DNA of 64,000 nt from Agreia sp. Leaf210. GTDB lineage: Bacteria; Actinomycetota; Actinomycetes; Actinomycetales; Microbacteriaceae. Under the pieces are notes generated by a model. The model did no database searches, was not told the origin of the DNA, and saw only the letters and a program-made list of their open reading frames with translations. The stretch spans positions 501,717 to 565,716 of the forward strand of contig NZ_LMKK01000001.1 of assembly GCF_001421485.1 (NCBI RefSeq), written 5' to 3'. Shown one piece after another: positions 52,266 to 60,200 of this stretch. Numbering within the stretch: position 1 is the first letter of the stretch; every line of letters starts with the position of its first letter. The translations under genes were made by a program, and so were the position numbers.

Positions 52266-52306
52266 CCAACGGTTGGCGGCGATGGCTGGCCGGTAGAGTG
52301 AACCGG
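52266..52306 (+). promoter_or_regulatory. accD promoter with palindrome
   Basis: TTGGCG (52273-52278) and TAGAGT (52294-52299) form a -35/-10 pair with 15-base spacing. The -10 ends six bases before the GTG start, so the mRNA is likely leaderless. A perfect palindrome, CCAAC-G-GTTGG (52266-52276), overlaps the -35 and could be an operator. Confidence 0.55.
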
Positions 52307-53910
52307 TGAGCGAAGACGTAACTGCACAGGCGCCGGACATGTACACCACAGCGGGCAAGCTGGTCGACCTGAAGAACAGGTACCACGAGGCCGTGACCGC
52401 CAGTGGTGAGGCGGCCATCGCCAAGCAGCACGCCCGGGGCAAGAAGACCGCCCGCGAGCGCATCGAAGAGCTGCTCGACGCGGGCTCGTTCGTCGAGATC
52501 GACGAGTTCGTTCGCCACCGCACCGTGGCCTTCGGCATGGAGAAGTCGCGCCCCTACGGTGACGCGGTCGTCACAGGCACGGGCACGATTCACGGGCGCC
52601 AGGTCGCCGTCTATTCACAGGACTTCACGATCTTCGGCGGGTCGCTCGGCGAGGTCGCCGGCGAGAAGATCATCAAGGTCATGGACCTCGCCCTCAAGAC
52701 CGGCGTGCCGATCATCGGCATGCTCGACTCCGGCGGAGCCCGCATCCAGGAGGGCGTCGTCGCTCTCGGCAAGTACGGCGAGATCTTCCGCCGCAATACG
52801 CAGGCCTCGGGAGTCATCCCGCAGATCTCGATCATCATGGGCCCCGCGGCGGGCGGCGCGGTCTACTCCCCCGCCCTCACCGACTTCGTGATCATGGTCG
52901 ACAAGACCAGCCAGATGTTCGTGACCGGCCCCGATGTCATCAAGACGGTCACCGGCGAAGACGTGGGCATGGAGGAGCTCGGCGGAGCACTCACCCACAA
53001 CACCGTCTCGGGCGTCTCGCACTATCTGGCCAGCGATGAGGAAGACGCGCTGGACTTCGCGCGCGGACTGATCAGCTACCTGCCCGACAACAATCTGTCG
53101 GATGCCCCGGTGTACGACAGCGAGGTCGAGCTCGAGATCACGGATGCCGACCGCAAGCTCAACACGCTCATCCCGGATTCGCCGAACCAGCCCTACGACG
53201 TGCACACCGTCATCGAGCACATCGTCGACAACGGCGAGTTCCTCGAGACCCAGCCGCTGTACGCGCCCAACATCGTGGTGGGCTTCGCCCGGGTCGAGGG
53301 CCGCTCGGTCGGGATCGTGGCCAACCAGCCCAACGCCATGGCCGGAACGCTGAACATCGAGGCCGGCGAGAAGGCCGCGCGGTTCGTGCGCTTCTGCGAC
53401 GCGTTCTCCATCCCGATCCTCACCCTCGTCGATGTGCCCGGCTACCTCCCGGGAACCGATCAGGAGTGGACGGGTGTCATCCGCCGCGGCGCGAAGCTGC
53501 TCTACGCCTACGCCGAGGCCACCGTTCCCCTCATCACCGTGATCACCCGCAAGGCCTACGGCGGAGCGTACATCGTGATGGGCTCCAAGCAGCTCGGCGC
53601 CGACATCAACCTCGCGTGGCCCACCGCCGAGATCGCCGTCATGGGCGGCCAGGGTGCCGTCAACATCCTCTACCGCGGCGAGATCAAGCGGGCAGAAGAG
53701 GCCGGCGAAGACGTGGCCGCTGTGCGCACGAGGCTCGCCAACGAGTACACGTATAACGTCGCGTCACCGTTCCTCGCCGCGGAACGCGGTGAACTCGACG
53801 GCGTGATCGAGCCGGCGGCCACCCGCGTCGCGGTTGTGAAGGCGCTCAGGGCGTTGCGCACCAAGCGCGCGAGCCTGCCCACGAAGAAGCACGGCAACAT
53901 CCCGCTGTAA
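52306..53910 (+). CDS. accD: Acyl-CoA (propionyl-type) carboxylase beta subunit
   Basis: A 534-residue carboxyltransferase. The first half has [16 protein letters not shown] and [13 protein letters not shown], an oxyanion hole; the second half has [11 protein letters not shown] and [14 protein letters not shown]. The C-terminus KHGNIPL is shared with mycobacterial AccD5. It moves carboxylate from biotin to acyl-CoA and needs an AccA3-like biotin subunit (not in the window) and AccE. GTG at 52306 is set by the -10 box six bases upstream. Confidence 0.94.
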   Translation: MSEDVTAQAPDMYTTAGKLVDLKNRYHEAVTASGEAAIAKQHARGKKTARERIEELLDAGSFVEIDEFVRHRTVAFGMEKSRPYGDAVVTGTGTIHGRQVAVYSQDFTIFGGSLGEVAGEKIIKVMDLALKTGVPIIGMLDSGGARIQEGVVALGKYGEIFRRNTQASGVIPQISIIMGPAAGGAVYSPALTDFVIMVDKTSQMFVTGPDVIKTVTGEDVGMEELGGALTHNTVSGVSHYLASDEEDALDFARGLISYLPDNNLSDAPVYDSEVELEITDADRKLNTLIPDSPNQPYDVHTVIEHIVDNGEFLETQPLYAPNIVVGFARVEGRSVGIVANQPNAMAGTLNIEAGEKAARFVRFCDAFSIPILTLVDVPGYLPGTDQEWTGVIRRGAKLLYAYAEATVPLITVITRKAYGGAYIVMGSKQLGADINLAWPTAEIAVMGGQGAVNILYRGEIKRAEEAGEDVAAVRTRLANEYTYNVASPFLAAERGELDGVIEPAATRVAVVKALRALRTKRASLPTKKHGNIPL

Positions 53911-53917
53911 CGCGGGG

Positions 53918-54733
53918 TTACTCCGTCGCCGCTCCGCGCCAGTCGTCTGTCGTGAGGTGCGATCCGCCCTGCGGGCCCATCTGCAGCATGCCGCCGTCAA
54001 CGGCCCACGATGCGCCCGTCACGTAGCTCGAGGCGGGTGACGCCAAGAACGCGATGACCGACGCGATCTCACCGGCGATGCCGGAGCGGCCGAGCGGGAT
54101 GCCTGGGCGGTGGGTGTTGAACGCGTCCTCGTCGGTCATGTCGTTCATGGGCGTGGCGATCTCGCCCGGAGCCACCGCGTTGACGGTGATGTCGTGCTGC
54201 CCCAGCTCGAGCGCCGCCGTCTTGAGCAGTCCGCCGAAACCGTGCTTCGCCGCGTCGTAGGCGCTCGACCCGACCCGCGGCTGATGTTCGTGCACGCTCG
54301 TGACCCCGATGATGCGCCCACCGGCGCCCTGTTCGACCATCGTCTTCGCGGCGGTCTGGATGGCGATGAATGCGCCGTCGAGGTCGGCGGCGATCGTGTG
54401 ACGCCAGGTCTCCAGGTCCATCTCGAGAAACGGTGCGACATCCATGACGCCGGCATTGTTGACGAAGACGTCGAGACCGCCGAGCTTCTCGATCAACGAG
54501 GTGATGGTGCCAAAGACCGAGTCGAGCTCGCCGGTGTCGAGCTGCGCGATGTGTGCGTCGCGCCCGAGGGAGCGCACCATGTCGGCCGTCTCTTCGGCGC
54601 CGTCGGAATCGGAGTGGAACGTGATGCCGACATCCATGCCCGCCTCGGCGAGGGCGAGGGCGGTCGCCCTGCCGATACCCGAGTTCGATCCGGTGACGAT
54701 GGCGCGGCGTGGTGAGAAGTTCGATGTGCTCAT
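53918..54733 (-). CDS. SDR family oxidoreductase
   Basis: A 271-residue classical SDR. AIVTGSNSGIGRATALAL binds NAD(P), FVNNAGVMDVAPF holds the NNAG motif, and SAYDAAKHG is the YxxxK catalytic site. The C-terminus ends with WAVDGGMLQM, as usual. The substrate is unknown. ATG at 54733 has TAGCGT seven bases upstream. It is convergent with accD, seven bases apart, and separates it from accE. Confidence 0.9.
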   Translation of the reverse strand: MSTSNFSPRRAIVTGSNSGIGRATALALAEAGMDVGITFHSDSDGAEETADMVRSLGRDAHIAQLDTGELDSVFGTITSLIEKLGGLDVFVNNAGVMDVAPFLEMDLETWRHTIAADLDGAFIAIQTAAKTMVEQGAGGRIIGVTSVHEHQPRVGSSAYDAAKHGFGGLLKTAALELGQHDITVNAVAPGEIATPMNDMTDEDAFNTHRPGIPLGRSGIAGEIASVIAFLASPASSYVTGASWAVDGGMLQMGPQGGSHLTTDDWRGAATE

Positions 54734-54797
54734 ACGTACGACGCTACGGCGGCGACCCCCACCGGCGGCAGGGCTTGACGCATCCGAGCCACTCGCC

Positions 54798-54853
54798 CGT
54801 GGGCGCTACTTAAGGCTCTAAGCCCGAACGCTCTCTTAGCGGGCGAGCGCGCC
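54798..54853 (+). repeat. Repeat copies upstream of the AbiEi-like gene
   Basis: cgtgggcgctactt (54798-54811) is repeated exactly at 56072-56085. ttagcgggc and gagcgcgcc (54836-54853) also occur, in the opposite order, inside the inverted repeat at 55989-56053. The region 54734-55003 holds no recognised gene. Confidence 0.6.
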
Positions 54854-55003
54854 TGCCCTGACCGCGCGTCCGCCCGCCGACAGCGCGTTCGCCAACGACA
54901 TCGATGTGTTCGCCGTTCCTCCACGGAAGGCGCCGACGCTGAATCGTGCACATTCGCGAGAAAGTCCACCCTCATTGCCTCGACCCCACGGCATTCTGGC
55001 GCC

Positions 55004-55990
55004 ATGCCTCAAGGAAACCCCGAAGACAGACTGCTCTACGTGCGCGACCGCTCGTTGCTTGTCGGTGACGACTCGGCTCTTCGCAGACGAGCCTCTCGCG
55101 GCGAGCTTCTGCGCGTCAGCCACGGCGTGTATGCGCCCGAACAGGAATGGGATGGCTGGAACGCAGCTGACCGATATCGTGCGCTTGTTTTCGGCGTGGC
55201 CAACAGCCGCCGTGCGGAGGCTGTGTTGTGGGGCGTCTCCGCCGCGGCGCTGTGGCGCCTTCCCGCGATCGGAGCATGGCCGACCCAGGTGCATCTGCTC
55301 ACCGAGAAAGCGGGTGGTGGCCGATCGCACGACCACATTCGACGACACGCCCTTGGGTTTGAGCATGCAGATCTCACCATCATCGATGGTCTTCGAGTGA
55401 CCGGCGTAGCTCGAACCGTCATCGATATGGCGGCCTCTGCACCCTTTATGTCGGCAGTCGCGGCTGCCGATTTTGCGTTGCACAACGAGATGACGAACCA
55501 GGCCGAACTCCGCGCCCTTCTCTCCGCCCTCGGACGCTTCCGAGGTTCGGCCCGAGCCGCCCGCGTCGTCGACTTTGCAACTCCACTGTCGGAGTCCGTA
55601 GCCGAATCCGCGAGTCGGGTGACGATGGCACGCTGCCGTTTTCCTCAGCCCGAGCTTCAGAAAGAGTTCTGGGGCCCGAACGGAGAACACGCCTTTGTGG
55701 ACTATTGGTTCCGAGGCGCGAAGACCATCGGTGAAGTGGATGGCCGCGCCAAGTACGAAGATCCTGCGTTTCTGAGAGGAAGAACGCCGGAACAGGCACT
55801 CTGGGACGAGAAGCTTCGCGAGGACTGGTTGCGGCTGCAGAGCGATGGATTCGGCCGTTGGGGCTGGTCGATCGCCGTATCTCCTCGCAGGCTCACTCAG
55901 CGACTTCTAGAGATGGGGGTGCCCCAGGTGCCGCCAAACCATCCCGACGCATTCCGCATCCGGCCGCTGGACAGCGAAAAGCGGCAGTGA
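55004..55990 (+). CDS. AbiEi-like protein with C-terminal nuclease-like domain
   Basis: A 328-residue protein. The N-terminus (LRRRASRGELLRVSHGVYAP) matches the AbiEi winged-helix antitoxin domain of type IV toxin-antitoxin systems. AEAVLWGVSAAALW and VTGVARTVIDMA are further landmarks. The last 90 residues (AFVDYWFRGAKTIGEVDGRAKY...EKLREDWLR) resemble a restriction-endonuclease fold, with Asp, Glu and Lys in the expected spacing. No AbiEii toxin lies next to it. It might act alone as a defence or regulatory factor. The start is ATG 55004. Confidence 0.78.
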   Translation: MPQGNPEDRLLYVRDRSLLVGDDSALRRRASRGELLRVSHGVYAPEQEWDGWNAADRYRALVFGVANSRRAEAVLWGVSAAALWRLPAIGAWPTQVHLLTEKAGGGRSHDHIRRHALGFEHADLTIIDGLRVTGVARTVIDMAASAPFMSAVAAADFALHNEMTNQAELRALLSALGRFRGSARAARVVDFATPLSESVAESASRVTMARCRFPQPELQKEFWGPNGEHAFVDYWFRGAKTIGEVDGRAKYEDPAFLRGRTPEQALWDEKLREDWLRLQSDGFGRWGWSIAVSPRRLTQRLLEMGVPQVPPNHPDAFRIRPLDSEKRQ

Positions 55991-56053
55991 GCGCGCCGTT
56001 AGCGGGCCACCGCGCGCTCTAGGGTGGCGCGTTCGCCCGCTAACGGCGCGCTC
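55989..56053. repeat. 19-base perfect inverted repeat at the AbiEi 3' end
   Basis: The arms gagcgcgccgttagcgggc (55989-56007) and gcccgctaacggcgcgctc (56035-56053) are exact complements around a 27-base loop, starting inside the AbiEi stop. Between convergent genes it may act as a bidirectional terminator; no T tract is present. Confidence 0.75.
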
Positions 56054-56079
56054 GAGGCTGCGCGAAGGATGCGTGGGCG

Positions 56080-58578
56080 CTACTTCTTCGCGGCCAGCGT
56101 GCGCACTAGCGAGACGGCCTCCTTGGCCGACACGGTAGGCAGGTAGGCCTTGCCCACTGCTGCCCCGATCGCCGGCAGCTCCAGTGGATCGGCGTAGGCC
56201 ATGTAGATCGTCTCGTACGTCGGATTGAACTTCGCTTTGAAGCGGAAGAGCGTGGAGAAGCCATACGCGGGCTCGAGCGTCTTGGCGAGGAACTCGAGGA
56301 GCCCCGTCAGCACGGTCGGAGCCGGCGGCTCCTCTCCTGCGGCCAGAGGCTTGGACGCCAGCGGCGCCCCCGACAGGCTCAGCACCTCGATGCCGTCTTT
56401 CTGCATGGCCAGCGCGGCGGATGCGATGAGAAACTCCATCGTTCCATTCATGCTCCCATCCGCCCGACGCATGAAGTCGATCGTGTACCCCACCGGCACC
56501 CCGTCGCGGTATATGGGCAACCAGCTCGTGACGGCCTGGATCATGCCCTCCGGATCGAGCGCGAGCATCAGCTTCACGTCGGAGTCCTTGATCTCCTCCA
56601 GGGCGCCGAGCGTGAATCCCATCTCGGGCAGCTCCTTCTCAGAGACCCAGGCCTCGGAGATCGCATTGATCTGGTTCGCCTGCGAGAGCGTGAGCTCGTC
56701 GTAGCTCAGCCACTGGGTGGTGACCCCCTCCTTGATGCCCCGGTTCAGTGCCTGCCGCACCTTCTGCCAGGGCTTGCCCGCCATGTCGAGGGTCACCGGA
56801 TGCATCAGCGTCTCCTCGCCGACGGACATGTACTGCCACCCGAGGTCATCGAACGAACGCAGGTATTGCGGGTGCACGCTGTAGAACACCGGAGTCCAGC
56901 TGTTGGCGTCGCAGAAGTCGGCGAACTCGCGGATCGTCTGCGTCGCGCGATCGTCTCTGCACACCGGATCGCTCATGGTGATCGCGATGTCGTTGATCAC
57001 CCGGTACGCCACGGCCGCCTCGCCATCGGCGCTGAACCAGTAGACGTTGCCGGGCCAGGTGCCCATCCACCCCATGGTGCCGCCGCCGCCGCGCTTGAGC
57101 AGCGCCCTGAACCGCTGAGGATCGCCCACCCGCACGGTCTGATCCGTGGCCGCGAACACCCTCAGGATGCCTGCCACCATGATCGCCCAGAACAGCGGAC
57201 CCACCCAGTGGAAGACAGCCCGGGTGAGCTCGTCGCGTGGAACCATCACGTGTCCGGTGGTTCCGAGGAAGTTGACCGGGATGAAGCGCCGAAACACGTC
57301 GGCCGTCAGCTGCGACAGCGTCGCATCCGGCACATAGCTGCCGAGCGTCAGCCAGCCGACGATCAGGTACAGAACTGAGAGCGCCACGAGAGAGACGAGA
57401 GAAACGAGCGTGAACCGGATGAGCGCTTCGCGCGGCGCCCTGATACCGAAGTGAGCACGGCGAGCCACGAGCACCGCGGAGATCACGATGGGCACGACCA
57501 CCGCGCTTCCGAGCCAGACCACGTAGTCGACGACATCGAGCGACGGCCCTCCCGCACCCTCGGTCTGCAGCGTCTGCATCACATCGAGCGAGAACCACGC
57601 CAGCAGCGCGAAGGCGATATTCACCAGCACCGCGAGCCACAGGGCGAATCGTCGACCCTTGCGAAGACCCCACGCGGCGACGAGCAGTAACACCAGCGGA
57701 ATGAAGGTGAGCAGCAGGGGTCCGGGGCCGGCGAGGCTCAGCAGGGCCAGCTGGTGCACGCAACTGGCGCTCGTCGCTCCGGCGCATTCCGCCGTCGTGG
57801 AGGCCGCGTCGGGAAAGGTGCGGAACAGCTCGCTGGCGGCCGCGAAGGGCCCGAACCCGTCGGGGTTGATGAGCGCGATGACGGGGCCGACCGCCGTGAC
57901 CGCCACGATCGTGGCGAGCAGCACCCGCACCTCGGCGTGGGAGCTGCGCTGCGGCGCGACGGGTTCTCCGCGGCGCGCCAGCAGCCGACCGAGAACGAGC
58001 CCCAGCACGGCCGCCGACAGCCTGTACGAGTTCGACGAGTCTCCGTCATAGAGAACGAACATTAACAGAATCGAGAAAGTCACGATGCGAACCCGTCGCC
58101 GCCACAGCGCCGACAGAAACGCGGATGCCGTGAGCAGGCTCCCGACGATGGGCGTCAGGGGGTCGAGGGTCAGGTCGAGCGACGTGCCGGCCGCCCACCA
58201 CTCACCGGCGAGGCTGCCGATCCACTGGAAGAAGACTCCCACGACGAGTCCGAGGACACCCGTGACCAGGAACGACGCGATCACTCGTCGCGCACCCATG
58301 GCGCGCTCGGCCGTGCCGAGAAGCACGAGAGAGAGAAGCACGCCGGCTACGAGCTGAGCAGGATCGCCCGGAATGACGAGTGCGGTCACGAACGTCCACC
58401 ACTGACCGTTCGACGCGGTCGCGACGCCCGCGCCCCAGGTCTCTTCGGCCGGATCGGAGTACACGAAGTCGCCGATGGTGCCGGTCACGATCGACGTGAT
58501 GATGAGCAGCGCGGCGAACCCGACGCTCAAGGGAACGGTTCGCAGATACTGCGCGATGAATCCAAGCGTCGACGACAT
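56080..58578 (-). CDS. MprF-like lysyltransferase-domain protein with rhomboid-like N-terminus
   Basis: An 832-residue protein. Residues 1-210 have six helices with a rhomboid-like order, but the GxSG site is replaced by GTSLDL, so peptidase activity is unlikely. More helices run to about 500. The C-terminal domain (from ~510) is DUF2156/LPG-synthase type: VYWFSADGEAAVAYRV, QALNRGIKEGV and VGYTIDFMRRADGSMNGTMEFLI. It probably transfers an aminoacyl group to a lipid and flips it. ATG at 58578 is preceded by GGGGGAGGGG. Confidence 0.8.
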   Translation of the reverse strand: MSSTLGFIAQYLRTVPLSVGFAALLIITSIVTGTIGDFVYSDPAEETWGAGVATASNGQWWTFVTALVIPGDPAQLVAGVLLSLVLLGTAERAMGARRVIASFLVTGVLGLVVGVFFQWIGSLAGEWWAAGTSLDLTLDPLTPIVGSLLTASAFLSALWRRRVRIVTFSILLMFVLYDGDSSNSYRLSAAVLGLVLGRLLARRGEPVAPQRSSHAEVRVLLATIVAVTAVGPVIALINPDGFGPFAAASELFRTFPDAASTTAECAGATSASCVHQLALLSLAGPGPLLLTFIPLVLLLVAAWGLRKGRRFALWLAVLVNIAFALLAWFSLDVMQTLQTEGAGGPSLDVVDYVVWLGSAVVVPIVISAVLVARRAHFGIRAPREALIRFTLVSLVSLVALSVLYLIVGWLTLGSYVPDATLSQLTADVFRRFIPVNFLGTTGHVMVPRDELTRAVFHWVGPLFWAIMVAGILRVFAATDQTVRVGDPQRFRALLKRGGGGTMGWMGTWPGNVYWFSADGEAAVAYRVINDIAITMSDPVCRDDRATQTIREFADFCDANSWTPVFYSVHPQYLRSFDDLGWQYMSVGEETLMHPVTLDMAGKPWQKVRQALNRGIKEGVTTQWLSYDELTLSQANQINAISEAWVSEKELPEMGFTLGALEEIKDSDVKLMLALDPEGMIQAVTSWLPIYRDGVPVGYTIDFMRRADGSMNGTMEFLIASAALAMQKDGIEVLSLSGAPLASKPLAAGEEPPAPTVLTGLLEFLAKTLEPAYGFSTLFRFKAKFNPTYETIYMAYADPLELPAIGAAVGKAYLPTVSAKEAVSLVRTLAAKK

Positions 58579-58621
58579 CCGCCCCTCCCCCAGGTCGTGC
58601 TCCTAATGTAGCCTCGACTTC

Positions 58622-58864
58622 GTGACTGCACCGACACCGCGCCATGCCGCCGAACCCGAGCCGATCGAGTTCACCATCACCACGCCGAACCTCGAGCCCG
58701 AAGAGATCGCGGCGGTCACGGCGGTGCTCCAGGCAGCCATCGCGAACGCGTCCGACTCCTCGCCCGACGCGGTCGTACCGGTGGTGAGCGGCTGGGAGAA
58801 GTCGCGCCGCGATCTGCGCACGCCCATCCACCCCGGTGCCGGAGAATGGCGCCGCGCGAAGTAG
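58622..58864 (+). CDS. accE: Acyl-CoA carboxylase epsilon subunit
   Basis: An 80-residue protein. It has the short AccE core: EFTITTPNLEPEEIAAVTAVLQAAI, then SGWEKSRRDLR and a basic C-terminus. AccE binds and stabilises the AccA3/AccD5 complex (family knowledge). GTG at 58622 has TAGCCT seven bases upstream. In mycobacteria it follows accD5 directly; here it is 4.7 kb away, with an SDR, an AbiEi and an MprF gene in between. Confidence 0.82.
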   Translation: MTAPTPRHAAEPEPIEFTITTPNLEPEEIAAVTAVLQAAIANASDSSPDAVVPVVSGWEKSRRDLRTPIHPGAGEWRRAK

Positions 58865-59046
58865 CGGCAGCCCTGCTAGAGCCGCGTCAGACCCGCGGCT
58901 CGGCGGCTTTCGAAAACATGTCCTCATTTATGCCGACTGGTGCCACTTGCACGCGGCGGGCCATGATGACTTTGCTAGGTGTTCTCCTTCGGGATGAACA
59001 TCGCCAGTCCACTGCCATCTAGGGTAAGCGGGCAGTGAACTGGGGG

Positions 59047-59083
59047 CGAGTCAGAGCACTATTCGGGTTAGTGCTCTGACTCG
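59047..59083 (+). other. 15-base-pair perfect hairpin
   Basis: cgagtcagagcacta and tagtgctctgactcg enclose ttcgggt. It lies just before an intrinsic terminator and does not belong to any recognised gene. Confidence 0.75.
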
Positions 59084-59094
59084 GATTCGTAACT

Positions 59095-59128
59095 GTGGGG
59101 CCGATGGATTACCGTCGGCCCCACTTTT
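59095..59128 (+). terminator. Rho-independent terminator
   Basis: The arms gtggggccga (59095-59104) and tcggccccac (59115-59124) form a ten-base-pair stem followed by tttt. It faces the plus strand, more than 200 bases after accE, so it may end a separate small transcript. Confidence 0.85.
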
Positions 59129-59180
59129 ACGTTCGCGCTCATGCAGTCACGGCCGACAGAAGCTCACGACCACTAGAAGG

Positions 59181-60200
59181 TCACGGCCGCCGGATCTCGT
59201 GCCACAGGGTCACTTCGTCATCGCCGTCGTCGTCTCCGAGCGCCGCGGCGGTGCCGTCTTCACCGGTCTCCCGCAGGCCCACGACCGATACCGCCGTGTC
59301 CGAGCTCTCCGTGCCGGTTCTGATGATCAATCGATCGGCATCGATTCCGCCCACCACGTCGACCAGTTCGGCCAGGGCCGCGAGCCTGTCCGACTCGGGT
59401 AGCGCGTCGAGTCCTCCGTCGTCGAGCATCGTGACGTGCACGCCCCGGCGCCGTGCCGCCATCACCTCGGCGCGCACGTCGTCGGTGAGCAGCAGTCGGC
59501 CTCGGATCTCGTCTCGGATCGCGGCCTCGAGGTGCAGGCACTCTCGACGCTCCTCTGGCCCGAGATCGCCACCGGATGCGACGATGCGGCGCAGCATCGG
59601 AGCCGCCAGCTTGTCCATCTGCTCGAGACGGTGCCGCCGTTCGTAGAGGAGCGCCTCCTGGTTGGCCTGCCATTCGGCCGCCTTGATGCCGGCGCGGGCA
59701 TACTGGGCGGCATCCTGCTCGGCGCGCACGAGCGCGATCGAGAGGGCATGCGCGATCGCCACCCACATGGCACCACCGAAGACCCCCGTCACGATCAGGG
59801 CCAGGGGATCGGCCCAGACCACGATCGCGGCCACCGTGACGCCGACGCCGATCCAGGCGAAGACAGGCTGGCCGCGCACCGTGGTGATCACGAGCAGTGT
59901 GAAGACTCCGGCCACGAACCACGTTGCGTACCCATTCGCCGCCCGCGGATCGAGCTGGGAGAGAACGAGAATCGAGAGAACGGGGCCGACCGCCACGGTG
60001 AGGGCGGCGTTCCAGCCCGGCATGCGTTTCGCCGTGGGAGCCCACAAGCTCACCGCCGTGACGGCGGCGTAGATCACCATGGCGACGACGACCGGCGCGG
60101 GGTCGCGCGGCACCGAGATCGACGAGAGAGCGAGAACGAGGTGGTAGGCCGAGAACAGTGCGGCGAGGCCGATGACGATGAATCGAGGCGACGAGATCAT
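59181..60200 (-). CDS. Membrane protein, kinase-like without clear phospho-acceptor
   Basis: A 339-residue protein. Five or six hydrophobic segments (residues 1-165) precede a dimerisation-like helix (RHRLEQMDKLAAPMLRRIV) and a C-terminal domain that looks like a worn histidine-kinase ATPase. I see no HisKA phospho-acceptor His and no G-box (DTGxG), so it is unlikely to phosphorylate. ATG at 60200 overlaps the stop of the histidine kinase (ATGA). It may be a sensor or partner for that kinase (inference). Confidence 0.65.
   Translation of the reverse strand: MISSPRFIVIGLAALFSAYHLVLALSSISVPRDPAPVVVAMVIYAAVTAVSLWAPTAKRMPGWNAALTVAVGPVLSILVLSQLDPRAANGYATWFVAGVFTLLVITTVRGQPVFAWIGVGVTVAAIVVWADPLALIVTGVFGGAMWVAIAHALSIALVRAEQDAAQYARAGIKAAEWQANQEALLYERRHRLEQMDKLAAPMLRRIVASGGDLGPEERRECLHLEAAIRDEIRGRLLLTDDVRAEVMAARRRGVHVTMLDDGGLDALPESDRLAALAELVDVVGGIDADRLIIRTGTESSDTAVSVVGLRETGEDGTAAALGDDDGDDEVTLWHEIRRP

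Larger units (their letters stand above)
58865..59180 (+). ncRNA. Candidate small RNA in a 316-base intergenic region
   Basis: There is no ORF of note. Three hairpins are visible on the plus strand: 58980-59000 with a TTCG tetraloop, a perfect 15-base-pair stem at 59047-59083 with loop ttcgggt, and 59095-59124 followed by TTTT. TAGGGT at 59020-59025 could be a -10, giving a transcript of about 100 bases (59032-59129). This shape is typical of a small RNA, but no known family was recognised. Confidence 0.4.

Noticed and set aside
52327-52593. Longer N-terminus for BirA (frame runs to 52593)
   Set aside because: This part would overlap accD on the other strand and lacks any helix-turn-helix; the ATG at 52176 with a -10 box seven bases away is better.
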